A DNA stretch of 64,000 bases, from contig NZ_CP061091.1 of the NCBI RefSeq assembly GCF_017654485.1, forward strand, positions 881,501-945,500. The letters run 5' to 3'. Origin of the DNA: Roseomonas marmotae. Its GTDB lineage: Bacteria; Pseudomonadota; Alphaproteobacteria; Acetobacterales; Acetobacteraceae. The translations under genes were made by a program, and so were the position numbers. Below are positions 8,334 through 16,373 of the stretch, in pieces; the first letter of the stretch is position 1, and every line of letters begins with the position of its first letter. The notes below the pieces were generated by a model, which did not search any database, was not told where the DNA came from, and was given only the letters and a program-made list of their open reading frames with translations.

Positions 8334-9722
8334 ATGACCTATTGGATCGATGTCGAGGATCTCTTCGAATACGCGCTGGTCAACCGCCGCCCCAGCGGCA
8401 TCCAGCGCCTGTCCTTCGAGCTGTACCGGGCCCTGGTGGCGCTGCGGCCGCAGGAGATCGCCTTCTGCCGGCATGACCGCCTGCGCGACACGCTGCGGAC
8501 CGTGTCCTGGGCAGAAGTGGAATCCCTCTTCGCCGGGCTGACCGGCCATGGGCAGGCCAGTGGCGCATCGGTGCGCGAGGCCCCGAGACCTGTCGGGCAG
8601 GCCGGGCGGGTGCGGCGAATCGCCTCCCGCCTGCCGGCCGATATCCGCGTGCCCCTGGGCGAGGCGGTGCGGGCGCAGATGTGCGCGCTGCGCGCCGGGC
8701 TGCGCGCCGGCCGCGGCGTCTGGCAGGCGGGGCGGAGGCTGCGGCGGCCCCCGCCGCAGGCGCACCCGCAGGCCGGGGCAGCGGTGGCGGGGCAGGACCT
8801 CGTGGAGGCGGCGAGGCCGGGCGACATGCTGCTCGTCCTCGGCTCCCCCTGGTTCCGCACCGACTATGCCGACCTGCTGCAGCGGATGCGCCAGCGCACC
8901 GGCCTGGGCGTGGCCATGCTGGTCTATGACCTGATCCCGCTGATCCGCCCCGAATTCTGCGATGCCGGGCTGGTACGCACCTTCCGCGCCTGGTTCACCA
9001 GCACCATGCCGCAGGTGGACCGCTTCATGGCCATCTCCCGCGCCACGGCCCGCGACCTGGAACGCTATGCCCAGGCGGCCGGGATCACCCTGGCGCATCC
9101 CGTGGCCGTGCTGCCGATCGGCACCGGCTTCGGCGAGGCGGCCTCCGTGGCGCCCGTGGCCTCCCCGCGCGTAGCGGCTCTGCCGCCGCACTACGTGCTG
9201 CTCGTCTCCACCATCGAGGCCCGCAAGAATCACCTGCTGGCCTTCCGTGCCTGGCGCCGCCTGGTGGACCAGCTGCCGGCCGAGCAGATGCCGACCCTGG
9301 TCTTCGCCGGGCGGGTCGGCTGGATGGTGATGGACCTGATGCAGCAGCTGGAGAACTGCGGCTGGCTGGGCGGCAAGGTCGTGCTGATCGAGGACCCCAG
9401 CGACGAGGAACTGGCCGCCCTCTATGCCGGCTGCCAGTTCACCCTCTTCCCCTCCCATTACGAGGGCTGGGGCCTGCCGGTCACGGAGAGCCTGGGCTTC
9501 GGCAAGATCTGCGTCGCCTCCTCCGCGACATCCATACCGGAGGCAGGTGGCCCCTTCTGCCTTTACCACGACCCCGAGGATGTGCCGGAGGCCGTGGCCA
9601 TCCTGCGCCGCCTGATCGGCCACCCGGCCGAGCTGGAGATCATGGAAGCGCGGTTGCAAAAGGGTTTCCAGCATGTGCCCTGGGTCAGGACGGCCGAGTC
9701 GATGCTTCAGGCACTAGAATAA
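8334..9722 (+). CDS. Glycosyltransferase, GT4/GT1-like
   Basis: The protein has 462 residues and a GT-B fold. The C-terminal domain carries YVLLVSTIEARKNHLLAFRAW, LVFAGRVGW, LYAGCQFTLFPSHYEGWGLP and VTESLGFGKICVASSATSIP, which is the E-x7-E donor site and surroundings of GT4. The N-terminal segment contains NRRPSGIQRLSFEL, shared with the TPR-fused enzyme at 31013-33169, so the two are paralogues. It probably adds sugars (mannose or rhamnose are plausible) to a surface polysaccharide. The donor and acceptor cannot be read from sequence. Confidence 0.88.
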   Translation: MTYWIDVEDLFEYALVNRRPSGIQRLSFELYRALVALRPQEIAFCRHDRLRDTLRTVSWAEVESLFAGLTGHGQASGASVREAPRPVGQAGRVRRIASRLPADIRVPLGEAVRAQMCALRAGLRAGRGVWQAGRRLRRPPPQAHPQAGAAVAGQDLVEAARPGDMLLVLGSPWFRTDYADLLQRMRQRTGLGVAMLVYDLIPLIRPEFCDAGLVRTFRAWFTSTMPQVDRFMAISRATARDLERYAQAAGITLAHPVAVLPIGTGFGEAASVAPVASPRVAALPPHYVLLVSTIEARKNHLLAFRAWRRLVDQLPAEQMPTLVFAGRVGWMVMDLMQQLENCGWLGGKVVLIEDPSDEELAALYAGCQFTLFPSHYEGWGLPVTESLGFGKICVASSATSIPEAGGPFCLYHDPEDVPEAVAILRRLIGHPAELEIMEARLQKGFQHVPWVRTAESMLQALE

Positions 9723-9936
9723 TTTATGATCACAATAACTTGAAGTTGTGTGGCTTTGGTGCAACGGTGTGCCTTGGAGAGTACTTTGCTGTCGCAAAGC
9801 CCCTGGGCAGCAGCCGTGAAGCGCATAAGCTCGGCCTCGGCCACGATCTCCCCCGATCGACTTGGCTTCGGCTCTCCATCCCCCGGAGAGTCCCAAGGCA
9901 GCGCCGGACGTTCCCCCGCCCGGTGCTGCCGCCCCA
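9723..9936. other. Lower-GC intergenic stretch, origin unknown
   Basis: The first about 80 bases (TTTATGATCACAATAACTTGAAG and on) are clearly poorer in GC than the surroundings, and the rest contains scraps of open frame on the minus strand without start signals. It could be the remnant of an inserted element or merely the 3' untranslated regions of two convergent genes. I could not match it to any known element. Confidence 0.3.
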
Positions 9937-10452
9937 TTACGGCCGAGATGCCGCCACTTCGATGCCGCTGAGCCCCATGGCCAGCAGCGCCCGGAGATCC
10001 GCCAGTTCCAGGGCGATGCAGCCCTCGGTGGGCGGAAAGCCCGGCCGCGCCAGGTGCAGGAAGATGGCGCTGCCACGCTCCCTCACCACCGGCTGATCAT
10101 TCCATCCCAGCACGCCGATAATGTCGTAGACCGAATCGCCGCGCCACAGCTCCTCGTGCCGTCCGGCATAGGGTAGGCGCACCGGGCGGTTGTAGGCGGG
10201 ATCGGCCGGGTCGTCGCACCAGCCATCCTGCGGGCCGATCGGCTCCACCGGCACGGCGCAGGCGGGGGCGGGCAGGCGGTCGGCGCGGTAGAGCACGCGG
10301 CGCAGCGGCAGCAGCCCGGCGGGGGTGGCGCCATCGCCCTCCTCCTTGTGCCGGCGGATGCCGCCGCGGCCCAGGGCGCAGCGGAAGGCATAGCCCCGCA
10401 GCCGCAGCAGCCCCGTGGTCTCCCCGGTGGCATGGACCTCGGCGGTGCTCAT
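9937..10452 (-). CDS. L,D-transpeptidase (YkuD) family protein
   Basis: A 171-residue protein with the catalytic signature as His133...PPTEGC, nucleophile Cys145, in AIFLHLARPGFPPTEGCIAL. Upstream are the family's substrate-loop texts DGATPAGLLPLRRVLYRADR and WCDDPADPAYNRPVRLPY. YkuD enzymes make 3-3 peptidoglycan cross-links or attach lipoproteins. This small type lacks a visible signal peptide, so export by a standard route is not evident. Its ATG overlaps the ribA stop (10449-10452), so it is translated with ribA. Confidence 0.85.
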   Translation of the reverse strand: MSTAEVHATGETTGLLRLRGYAFRCALGRGGIRRHKEEGDGATPAGLLPLRRVLYRADRLPAPACAVPVEPIGPQDGWCDDPADPAYNRPVRLPYAGRHEELWRGDSVYDIIGVLGWNDQPVVRERGSAIFLHLARPGFPPTEGCIALELADLRALLAMGLSGIEVAASRP

Positions 10453-11693
10453 CGCAGCAGATGCCCGAAGCGGGTGGCCTTGGTCTCGAGGTAATGGTCG
10501 TTGATGCCGTTGGCGGCGAACTGATGCGGCTCCCGCCCCACGACATCGATGCCGCAGGCGGCAAGGCCCGCCAGCTTGTCCGGGTTGTTGGTCAGCAGCC
10601 GCAGCCGCGTGATGCCGAGTTGCCGCAGCATGGTGGCCGCCACCATGAAGCCCCGTTCATCCGCGCCGTAGCCGAGGGCGCGGTTGGCATCCAGCGTGTC
10701 CAGCCCCTGATCCTGCAGGGTATAGGCACGCAGTTTGTTCACCAGCCCGATGCCGCGCCCCTCCTGCGCCAGATAGAGCAGCACCCCCGCCCCGTCCTTG
10801 CCCATGCGGGCGATGGCGCCACGCAGCTGCGGGCCGCAGTCGCAGCGCAGGCTGCCCAGCAGGTCGCCGGTGAAGCATTCGGAATGGATTCGGACCAGCG
10901 GCGCGCCGCCGGCCGCCGCCAGTCCCTCAGGGTCTCCCACCAGGATCGCCAGATGCTCGATTCCGCCATCGGCGGCACGGAAGGCGACGATGCGGGCCTC
11001 TGGCGCGTCCTCCAGCGGCACGCGCGCCTCGGCCACGCGGGTCAGGCTGGTGGCGGCGCTGGTGGGATAGGCCAGGATCTCGGAAGCCGGCAGGCTGAAC
11101 AGGCCCAGCGGCGCGGCTTCCGGCACCCGCTTCTCGGCCACCGGCACCGCCACCAGGGCGGGCAGCAGCCGGCCCAGCTTGGCCAGCGCCAGCGCGGCGA
11201 AGGAGAGCGGCGGCGCCGTGGCCAGTTCCGGCGTCTCCGGCAGCAGCTGCTCGGCCACCGGGTCGGCCAGGCCGCGGAGCCGCTCCGGGTCCAGCAGGCC
11301 GGGCGGCAGGGTCAGGGCGACCGGCACCTCATCGGCGCGCCGATTCTCGTGGGAGGGGACGGAGGGGATAGGGCGGTGCAGCACCGCCGCGGCCCGGGAA
11401 GGGGCCAGCAGCAGCAGCGGCGGCGCGGCACCCAGCGCCGCCAGCTCCGCCAATCCGCGCGCGCCGACCGTCTCGGCCGCCGCCACCAACAGGGCGCAGC
11501 CCGCTGCCTCGCGCGTGCCGCGCAGCAGGACCGGCGTGCCGCGCCGGAGGTCGCTGGCGGCGCGGTGCACGCGGCGCTGCGCCAGGCTGACGGCATCGGG
11601 CACCAACGCGCCGGGCTCGGGGTCATGAGGATGGGCAGTCCCCTGGGTCTCCACCTTGTTGCCCGGGGAGACGGCGGAGCCTGTACTGGTCAT
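10449..11693 (-). CDS. ribA: GTP cyclohydrolase II with degenerate DHBP-synthase-like N-terminal domain
   Basis: This 414-residue protein catalyses the first committed step of riboflavin synthesis, GTP to the diaminopyrimidine. The C-terminal half is complete: zinc ligands C273, C284 and C286 in HSECFTGDLLGSLRCDCGPQ, then AQEGRGIGLVNKLRAY and LLTNNPDKLAGL. The N-terminal half aligns in layout with RibB (RRVHRAASDLRRGTPVLLRG), but the acidic catalytic stretch expected there (DDEDRENEGD in RibB) reads RGTREAAGCA, so it should not make dihydroxybutanone phosphate. A true RibB must lie elsewhere. I saw no FMN riboswitch upstream. L,D-transpeptidase is coupled downstream. Confidence 0.9.
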   Translation of the reverse strand: MTSTGSAVSPGNKVETQGTAHPHDPEPGALVPDAVSLAQRRVHRAASDLRRGTPVLLRGTREAAGCALLVAAAETVGARGLAELAALGAAPPLLLLAPSRAAAVLHRPIPSVPSHENRRADEVPVALTLPPGLLDPERLRGLADPVAEQLLPETPELATAPPLSFAALALAKLGRLLPALVAVPVAEKRVPEAAPLGLFSLPASEILAYPTSAATSLTRVAEARVPLEDAPEARIVAFRAADGGIEHLAILVGDPEGLAAAGGAPLVRIHSECFTGDLLGSLRCDCGPQLRGAIARMGKDGAGVLLYLAQEGRGIGLVNKLRAYTLQDQGLDTLDANRALGYGADERGFMVAATMLRQLGITRLRLLTNNPDKLAGLAACGIDVVGREPHQFAANGINDHYLETKATRFGHLLR

Positions 11694-12012
11694 GGAGTCA
11701 TTTCCATCTGGTGCTGGCGGCAGCGCTTTTTAGTCCATGAAATGGGCAGGTGGCCCTGGAAGGTAATCCTCGGGATAGGCCATCGGCCTGGGCAGGGCCA
11801 GGGTCGGAGAGGAATGTGGCATCACCCTGGCGGTTGCCATCCCCTCCGAAGCGCGCCAAAGTGATATTTTGCGAGAACCCGCGCCATCTGGGGTTGCCGG
11901 TTTTTTGCGGCGGCGGCACCATACCGACGCCTGCGAATGGCATCGTTACCGCTTTGATTTGCCGGCACATTGGGGGTAGGATGTTGAATCACTGGCTTTG
12001 TCGGGAGATTTC
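11694..12012. other. Divergent intergenic region between ribA and the response regulator
   Basis: This 319-base gap must hold promoters for both genes. It includes a lower-GC stretch at about 11860-11990. I see neither the conserved FMN-riboswitch elements on the ribA side nor a clear -35/-10 pair on either side. Confidence 0.4.
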
Positions 12013-12729
12013 ATGACGGGCCCGCGGCCGATCCTGATCGTGGACGACGACGCGGCGCTGCGCGCCACCTTGTCGGAACAACTGGCATTGGACGGGGAAT
12101 TCGCTCCTCTGGAAGCCGAGAACTCGGCGGAAGCTGCCGAGCAGCTTCTGGGCGCGGAATCCCGCTGCGATGCTGTATTGCTGGACATTGGCCTGCCCGA
12201 TGGCGACGGCCGCGACCTCTGTGCGCGCCTGCGGCGTGAGGGCGTCAAGATTCCGATCATCATGCTGACAGGCGCTGATGCGGAGCAGGATGTTGTGCGT
12301 GGCCTCGATGCCGGCGCCAACGACTATATCGCCAAGCCCTTCCGGGTGGCCGAGCTGCTGGCGCGATTGCGTGCCCAGCTGCGCGTCTTCGACAATTCCG
12401 AGGACGCCGTCTTCGTCATCGGGCCCTATACGTTCCGCCCCTCGGCCAAGCTGCTGCTGGAGACGGCGAAGAACCGCAAGATCCGGCTGACCGAGAAGGA
12501 AGCCGCGATCCTGAAGTTCCTCTACCGCGCGGGCGGCCGGGCCGTGGCGCGGCAGGTGCTGCTGAACGAGGTCTGGGGCTACAACGCCGCCGTGACCACG
12601 CATACGCTGGAGACGCATATCTATCGTCTGCGGCAGAAGATCGAGCCTGACCCGACCAGCGCCTGCCTGCTGCTGACCGAGGGCGGCGGCTACCGGCTCG
12701 ATCCCCAGGCCGGCCGCGTGGCCGCCTGA
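12013..12729 (+). CDS. OmpR/PhoB-family response regulator
   Basis: A 238-residue two-component regulator. The receiver domain has acidic residues D11-D13, phosphoacceptor D58 (AVLLDIGLPDGDGRDL), T86 and K108 (DYIAKPF). Residues about 135-230 are a winged-helix DNA-binding domain with KIRLTEKEAAILKFLYRA, VWGYNAAVTTHTLETHIYRL and GGGYRLDP. ATG 12013 follows GGGAGA; an upstream in-frame TTG at 11998 is less likely. No histidine kinase is adjacent, so its partner is unlinked. CenR-like alphaproteobacterial regulators have a similar architecture, but orthology cannot be established here. Confidence 0.9.
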   Translation: MTGPRPILIVDDDAALRATLSEQLALDGEFAPLEAENSAEAAEQLLGAESRCDAVLLDIGLPDGDGRDLCARLRREGVKIPIIMLTGADAEQDVVRGLDAGANDYIAKPFRVAELLARLRAQLRVFDNSEDAVFVIGPYTFRPSAKLLLETAKNRKIRLTEKEAAILKFLYRAGGRAVARQVLLNEVWGYNAAVTTHTLETHIYRLRQKIEPDPTSACLLLTEGGGYRLDPQAGRVAA

Positions 12730-12747
12730 GGGGCGAGAGGAACAGCG

Positions 12748-12783
12748 AAAGGCCGGCCCGGAGTCCTCCGGGCCGGCCTTTTC
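12748..12783 (+). terminator. Intrinsic terminator after the response regulator
   Basis: A perfect 15-bp stem, AAAGGCCGGCCCGGA with TCCGGGCCGGCCTTT, closes on GTCC and is followed by TTCT. Being symmetrical, it can also serve the convergent nitroreductase gene, which ends at 12813. Confidence 0.9.
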
Positions 12784-12812
12784 TGTATGGATTTGTCTGG
12801 ACCCGGAACGGC

Positions 12813-13403
12813 TCAGACGATCCGGGCGGCCTCATCGAAGGGCAGGCGCGGCAGGCGTTCGAAGGTGCCGGAAGGGTCGCCATAGCCGAGATTGACCAGG
12901 AAATTGGACTTCCAGGTCGTACCCTCGAAGAAGGCGGCATCCACTTTGGCATTGTCAAAGCCGCTCATCGGACCGGCATCCAGGCCCACGGCGCGCGCCG
13001 CCAGGATCAGATAGGCGCCCTGCAGCGTGCCGTTCCGGAAGGCCGTCTGCTCGGCGAAGGCCGGGCTGCTGGTGAACCAGGACTTCGCATCGGCATGCGG
13101 GAAGAGGAAGGGCAGCTTGTCGTAGAAGGCGGTATCATGCGCCACGACCACCGTGACCGGCGCCGTCATGGTTTTCTCCAGGTTGCCGGAGGAGAGGGCG
13201 GGGCGCAGCTTCTCCTTGGCTTCCTGCGAGCGGATGAAGAGGAAGCGCCCGGCGCTCGCATTGGCGCTGGTGGGGCCCATCTTCAGCAGGTCGTAAAGCT
13301 CATGCAGCTTGGCATCCGCGACAGGCCTGTCCTGCCACTTGTTCATGCTGCGGGCGGAAAGGAACAGCTGGTCCAGCGCGGTGCTATCGATCGTCTCAGA
13401 CAT
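12813..13403 (-). CDS. rutE: RutE-like malonic semialdehyde reductase / nitroreductase
   Basis: This 196-residue FMN-dependent nitroreductase-fold enzyme is close in wording to E. coli RutE throughout: [68 protein letters not shown] and NLGYGDPS. RutE reduces malonic semialdehyde to 3-hydroxypropionate in pyrimidine (uracil) catabolism. No other rut genes are near, so here it may have a general reductase or detoxification role. It ends just before a shared terminator. Confidence 0.85.
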   Translation of the reverse strand: MSETIDSTALDQLFLSARSMNKWQDRPVADAKLHELYDLLKMGPTSANASAGRFLFIRSQEAKEKLRPALSSGNLEKTMTAPVTVVVAHDTAFYDKLPFLFPHADAKSWFTSSPAFAEQTAFRNGTLQGAYLILAARAVGLDAGPMSGFDNAKVDAAFFEGTTWKSNFLVNLGYGDPSGTFERLPRLPFDEAARIV

Positions 13404-13498
13404 CCAAGTGCCTCATCCCAATATACGTCACGGTAGGGATAAGGCTGAATGCCGGGGAAGCCAATCAGCCGGGCTGATCGGCATCATTCCCGAAATCC

Positions 13499-13523
13499 AT
13501 GGCGCCGGGATCGCCGGCGCCAT
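13499..13523 (-). terminator. Hairpin downstream of the NifU-like gene
   Basis: ATGGCGCCGG and CCGGCGCCAT form a perfect 10-bp stem around GATCG, 11 bases past the NifU-like stop. On the minus strand only ATTTC follows, so the U-tract is weak. It may be a terminator or a 3' stabiliser. Confidence 0.5.
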
Positions 13524-13534
13524 GGGTGTGGAGG

Positions 13535-14101
13535 TCAGGCCTCCACCTGCTCCACCGCCACCACCTCGGGCACGTAATGGCGCAGCATGTTCTCCACGCC
13601 GTGCTTCAGCGTGGCACGGGAGGAGGGGCAGCCCGAGCAGGCGCCCTGCATCCGCAGCTTCACCACGCCGTCGCGGAAGCCGCGGAAGACGATATCGCCG
13701 CCATCGCCGGCCACCGCCGGGCGCACACGGGTATCCAGCAGCTCCTTGATCTGGGCCACCACCTCCGCATCGGCGGGGTCCGTGTCCTCGATATCCTCGG
13801 CCTCACTGTCCTCGCCCAGCATCACCGGGCGGCCGGCCATGGCATGTTCCATGATGGTGCCCAGCACCACCGGGCGCAGGCCCTGCCAGTCGGCCGCCTC
13901 GGTCTTGGTGACCGTGATGAAATCGGCACCCAGGAACACGCGGGCGACACCCTCCAGCTCGAACAGCGCCTGGGCCAGCGGGCTGCGGGTAGCGGCCTCG
14001 GGGCTGGTGAAGTCGGCGGTGCCGCGGTCGCCCATCACGTCCTGGCCCGGCAGGAATTTCAGGGTGGCGGGATTGGGCGTGGCTTCCGTCTCGATGAACA
14101 T
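13535..14101 (-). CDS. NifU-like Fe-S scaffold/carrier (Nfu type)
   Basis: A 188-residue iron-sulfur cluster carrier. Residues 1-87 are an Nfu_N domain (MFIETEATPNPATLKFLPG, ADFITVTK). Residues about 112-185 are the NifU C-terminal domain with the cluster-binding pair C155-x-x-C158 in MQGACSGCPSS. The ETEATPNPxTLKF opening marks the alphaproteobacterial/mitochondrial NFU1 subgroup, which delivers 4Fe-4S clusters to lipoate synthase and respiratory proteins. The longer open frame to 14344 is rejected because homology begins at the MFIETEA Met. Confidence 0.92.
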   Translation of the reverse strand: MFIETEATPNPATLKFLPGQDVMGDRGTADFTSPEAATRSPLAQALFELEGVARVFLGADFITVTKTEAADWQGLRPVVLGTIMEHAMAGRPVMLGEDSEAEDIEDTDPADAEVVAQIKELLDTRVRPAVAGDGGDIVFRGFRDGVVKLRMQGACSGCPSSRATLKHGVENMLRHYVPEVVAVEQVEA

Positions 14102-14497
14102 TCTTTCCAGTCCCATGCGCAGAAGTCGGATTTCATGTGCCATGTGGTTGATCACGGCCCAGGTTGCAACCGGAAAGGCCATGCGGGCACCCGGAGGCTG
14201 GGTCGCGGACGGCCGCTCGATCCGGCGGCGGGTGGTGGAGGCGGAAGGAGGCCTTGCCGCCTCCCTCATTGCGCGGCCCGCTGCCGGGCCCTTCTCGTCG
14301 GGTGCGCCGAACAAGTACGGCTCGCGGGCAGTCATGTTCCGCAACCCAATACTTACTTTCTTGAAAATATAGACCCAAGTTGAAGTTAATATTTTGTGAG
14401 CAAATATATCGCGCCGCAGATTAAATTAATTCCTATGCGGAAACCATTGAGGCGCGCGAACCTTATCAGGCCGTATGCGCAAGAAGGAGCATCTAAG
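14102..14497. other. Divergent intergenic region with an AT-rich core
   Basis: This region separates the NifU-like gene from the secreted orphan. Bases about 14340-14470 are strikingly AT-rich for this genome (TTCTTGAAAATATAG, TTGAAGTTAATATTTTG). Several TTGAAA/TTGAAG and TAATAT words look promoter-like, but none of the pairs has good spacing, so I do not call a specific promoter. Confidence 0.45.
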
Positions 14498-14854
14498 ATG
14501 CGGCTTCGAATTCTGATGTCTGGCCTGACCTTTATGGCAGCTGGACTTGCCTTTGGTACACCTGCGGCGCAAGCCGCTCAAAGCGTTCCGGGTATTTCAT
14601 CCCAAGGCCCCTCAGACATCGAGTATGTACAGCAGAGAAGCCGGCGTAACAGGAACTTGCAGAATCCGAACTCCCCCGGCTGGGACAACGACATGACGGC
14701 ACGCCTCAATGAGGAGAGCCTTCGTCGTGCGCAGCAGGGGCAAAACGCCCTGACCAACCAGCCAGACACGACGTCCAACCTGAATCGCATGAGCGAAAGC
14801 GATGCCGAGCGTGGCGTGAATGTCGGCTCGCAGCCGCTCATTCCGTTCCGCTGA
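14498..14854 (+). CDS. Small secreted protein of unknown function
   Basis: A 118-residue protein with a Sec signal peptide: MRLR, a hydrophobic core ILMSGLTFMAAGLAFG, and probable cleavage after AQA at 26. The mature part is polar and rich in Gln, Asn, Arg and Ser (IEYVQQRSRRNRNLQNPNSP, RRAQQGQNALTNQPDTTSNL) and has no cysteines. ATG 14498 has AAGGAG 8 nt upstream; the longer frame from GTG 14396 is less likely. Base composition and codon use are less GC-rich than in neighbouring genes. I recognise no family. It is likely periplasmic or extracellular. Confidence 0.7.
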   Translation: MRLRILMSGLTFMAAGLAFGTPAAQAAQSVPGISSQGPSDIEYVQQRSRRNRNLQNPNSPGWDNDMTARLNEESLRRAQQGQNALTNQPDTTSNLNRMSESDAERGVNVGSQPLIPFR

Positions 14855-14981
14855 GCCTTAGCGAGGCCCTGGCTAAACCGTCAGGGCAGGATGACGAAAT
14901 CGGCGGTGCGGGCGCGTCAAGCGCCGGCCGCCGAAGCTTTCGTGCCTGTGGCCGGACCTCCCGGCACGGTCCCACCCGGGC

Positions 14982-15464
14982 CTAGAGCGTCACCCGCTGC
15001 ATATCCTCCTCGCCCAGCCCGGCGGGGATGATGGTCATGGGCACCCGCAGCCGGGCGCCGTAGCGGCCGGTCAGCGCCGTGATCAGCGGCCCCGGCGCGC
15101 TGCCGCTGGCGGAGGCCGCCAGCACCAGGATGGAGATGCGCGGGTCCTCCTCCAGCAGCGCCAGCAATTCGTCGCGCGGATCGCCCTCACGGATCAGCAG
15201 GATCGGCATGCCGCCGGTGATCTCCTGCACCTCGGCGGCGAGGCCGGAGAGCAGCTTCTCCGCTTCCTCGCGCCGCTCTTCCTCCAGCAGGGCGCCGACA
15301 CCGGCCCATTCGGTCATCTCCGGTGGCTCCACCACCCGCAGCAGGGCGACGCGGCCGCCACTGGCACGCACGCGCAGGCAGGCATAGCGCAGGGCGATGT
15401 GGCGCTCTGGGCTGTCATCCACCACCACCAGGAAGACACGGTCGCGTCGCGTGGCCTCGGGCAT
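14982..15464 (-). CDS. Universal stress protein (UspA-family)
   Basis: A 160-residue single USP domain: VFLVVVDDSPERHIALRYA at the start, LIREGDPRDELLALLEEDP in the middle, ILVLAASASGSAPGPLITAL as the variant nucleotide loop, and VPMTIIPAGL at the end. The first base of its ATG is the last base of the preceding gene's stop (TGATG at 15464), with GGAGGAG directly upstream. It is the last gene of the TauE/TIGR02186 operon. The exact role is unknown. Confidence 0.85.
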   Translation of the reverse strand: MPEATRRDRVFLVVVDDSPERHIALRYACLRVRASGGRVALLRVVEPPEMTEWAGVGALLEEERREEAEKLLSGLAAEVQEITGGMPILLIREGDPRDELLALLEEDPRISILVLAASASGSAPGPLITALTGRYGARLRVPMTIIPAGLGEEDMQRVTL

Positions 15465-16363
15465 CAACTCCTCCGGAACAAGACGCTGCCCATCCAGCCG
15501 GCGAAGGCGGCCAGCAGGATGCAGAGCAAGCCATACACCAGCGGCTGCTCCTCCGCGACATCAGCAATTCGCGCGGCGACGCCCACCCGGTCCACCTCGA
15601 AGCCCAGTTCCTGCCGCGCCACCACGCGGCCCTCGCGGATCAGCAGTACCTGCACCTGATAATCCCCGGTCTGCACGGTGGCCGGCAGGTCCAGCCGGGC
15701 GCGAAAGAGGCGGGAGCCAGCGATATGCATCGGCGTCTCCTGCTCCTGCCACTGGCGGGAATCCTGCTTCAGCCGCAGCAGCGCCTCCCGATAATCGGCG
15801 TCCTGGACGCCGGTGGATTGCAGCGGCAGCTGGTCCAGGCCGAGGTGCTTGGTTGCCCGTTCCTGCAAGGACAGCATCTCCCGCAGCGGACGGGTGCCGG
15901 TGACGGCATAGAAGCCGGGCACACTGCGGAAGCGGGCGGAGGGACCGTTGATCCAGAGGCCGAGCACCTGGATCTTGCGGCGGACGATCATCGGCTCCGG
16001 CGCGTTCTGTGCGATCACCAGCACATCATCCCCCGGCGAGCCATCGGGCTGCGGGCCCAGCAGCCGGTCGGTGGCGCCGAAGACCAGCAGCTGGGTGCCG
16101 GTGAAGCCAGTGGTGATCTCGACCGTCCGCTGAGACAGCTCCGCCACCAGTGCCGGGCGGGCGATGCGGGTCATGGGATCGGCGGAAGGCGCCAGGCCAG
16201 AGGGCGTAGGCGGCGGTACCGGGGGGACGGGCGGCAGCGCGGGCGGCGGCGGCAGCGGTGCCTCGCCGCCCGGCGGCGCAGGCGGCAGCGCTTGCGCCAG
16301 CGCGGGCAGCCCGGGCAGAGCCAGCGGCAGCGCCAGCATCAGGGCGCGGGCGGCCTGTCTCAC
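15464..16363 (-). CDS. TIGR02186-family membrane-anchored periplasmic protein
   Basis: The protein has 299 residues, with a signal peptide (residues 1-24, ending ALPALAQA-like), a proline-rich linker at about 25-60, a periplasmic domain, and one C-terminal membrane helix (LVYGLLCILLAAFAGWMGSV). Family text includes VEITTGFTGTQLLVFGATD, DVLVIAQNAPEPMIVRRK and LGLWINGPSARFRSVPGFY. In Alphaproteobacteria this family regularly neighbours a TauE/SafE sulfite exporter, as here, so it is thought to assist that transporter. The molecular role is not known. Confidence 0.88.
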   Translation of the reverse strand: MRQAARALMLALPLALPGLPALAQALPPAPPGGEAPLPPPPALPPVPPVPPPTPSGLAPSADPMTRIARPALVAELSQRTVEITTGFTGTQLLVFGATDRLLGPQPDGSPGDDVLVIAQNAPEPMIVRRKIQVLGLWINGPSARFRSVPGFYAVTGTRPLREMLSLQERATKHLGLDQLPLQSTGVQDADYREALLRLKQDSRQWQEQETPMHIAGSRLFRARLDLPATVQTGDYQVQVLLIREGRVVARQELGFEVDRVGVAARIADVAEEQPLVYGLLCILLAAFAGWMGSVLFRRS

Positions 16364-16373
16364 GGCACGCGCC

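Noticed and set aside
11694..11900. FMN riboswitch upstream of ribA
   Set aside because: I looked for the conserved RFN elements on the minus strand and did not find them.
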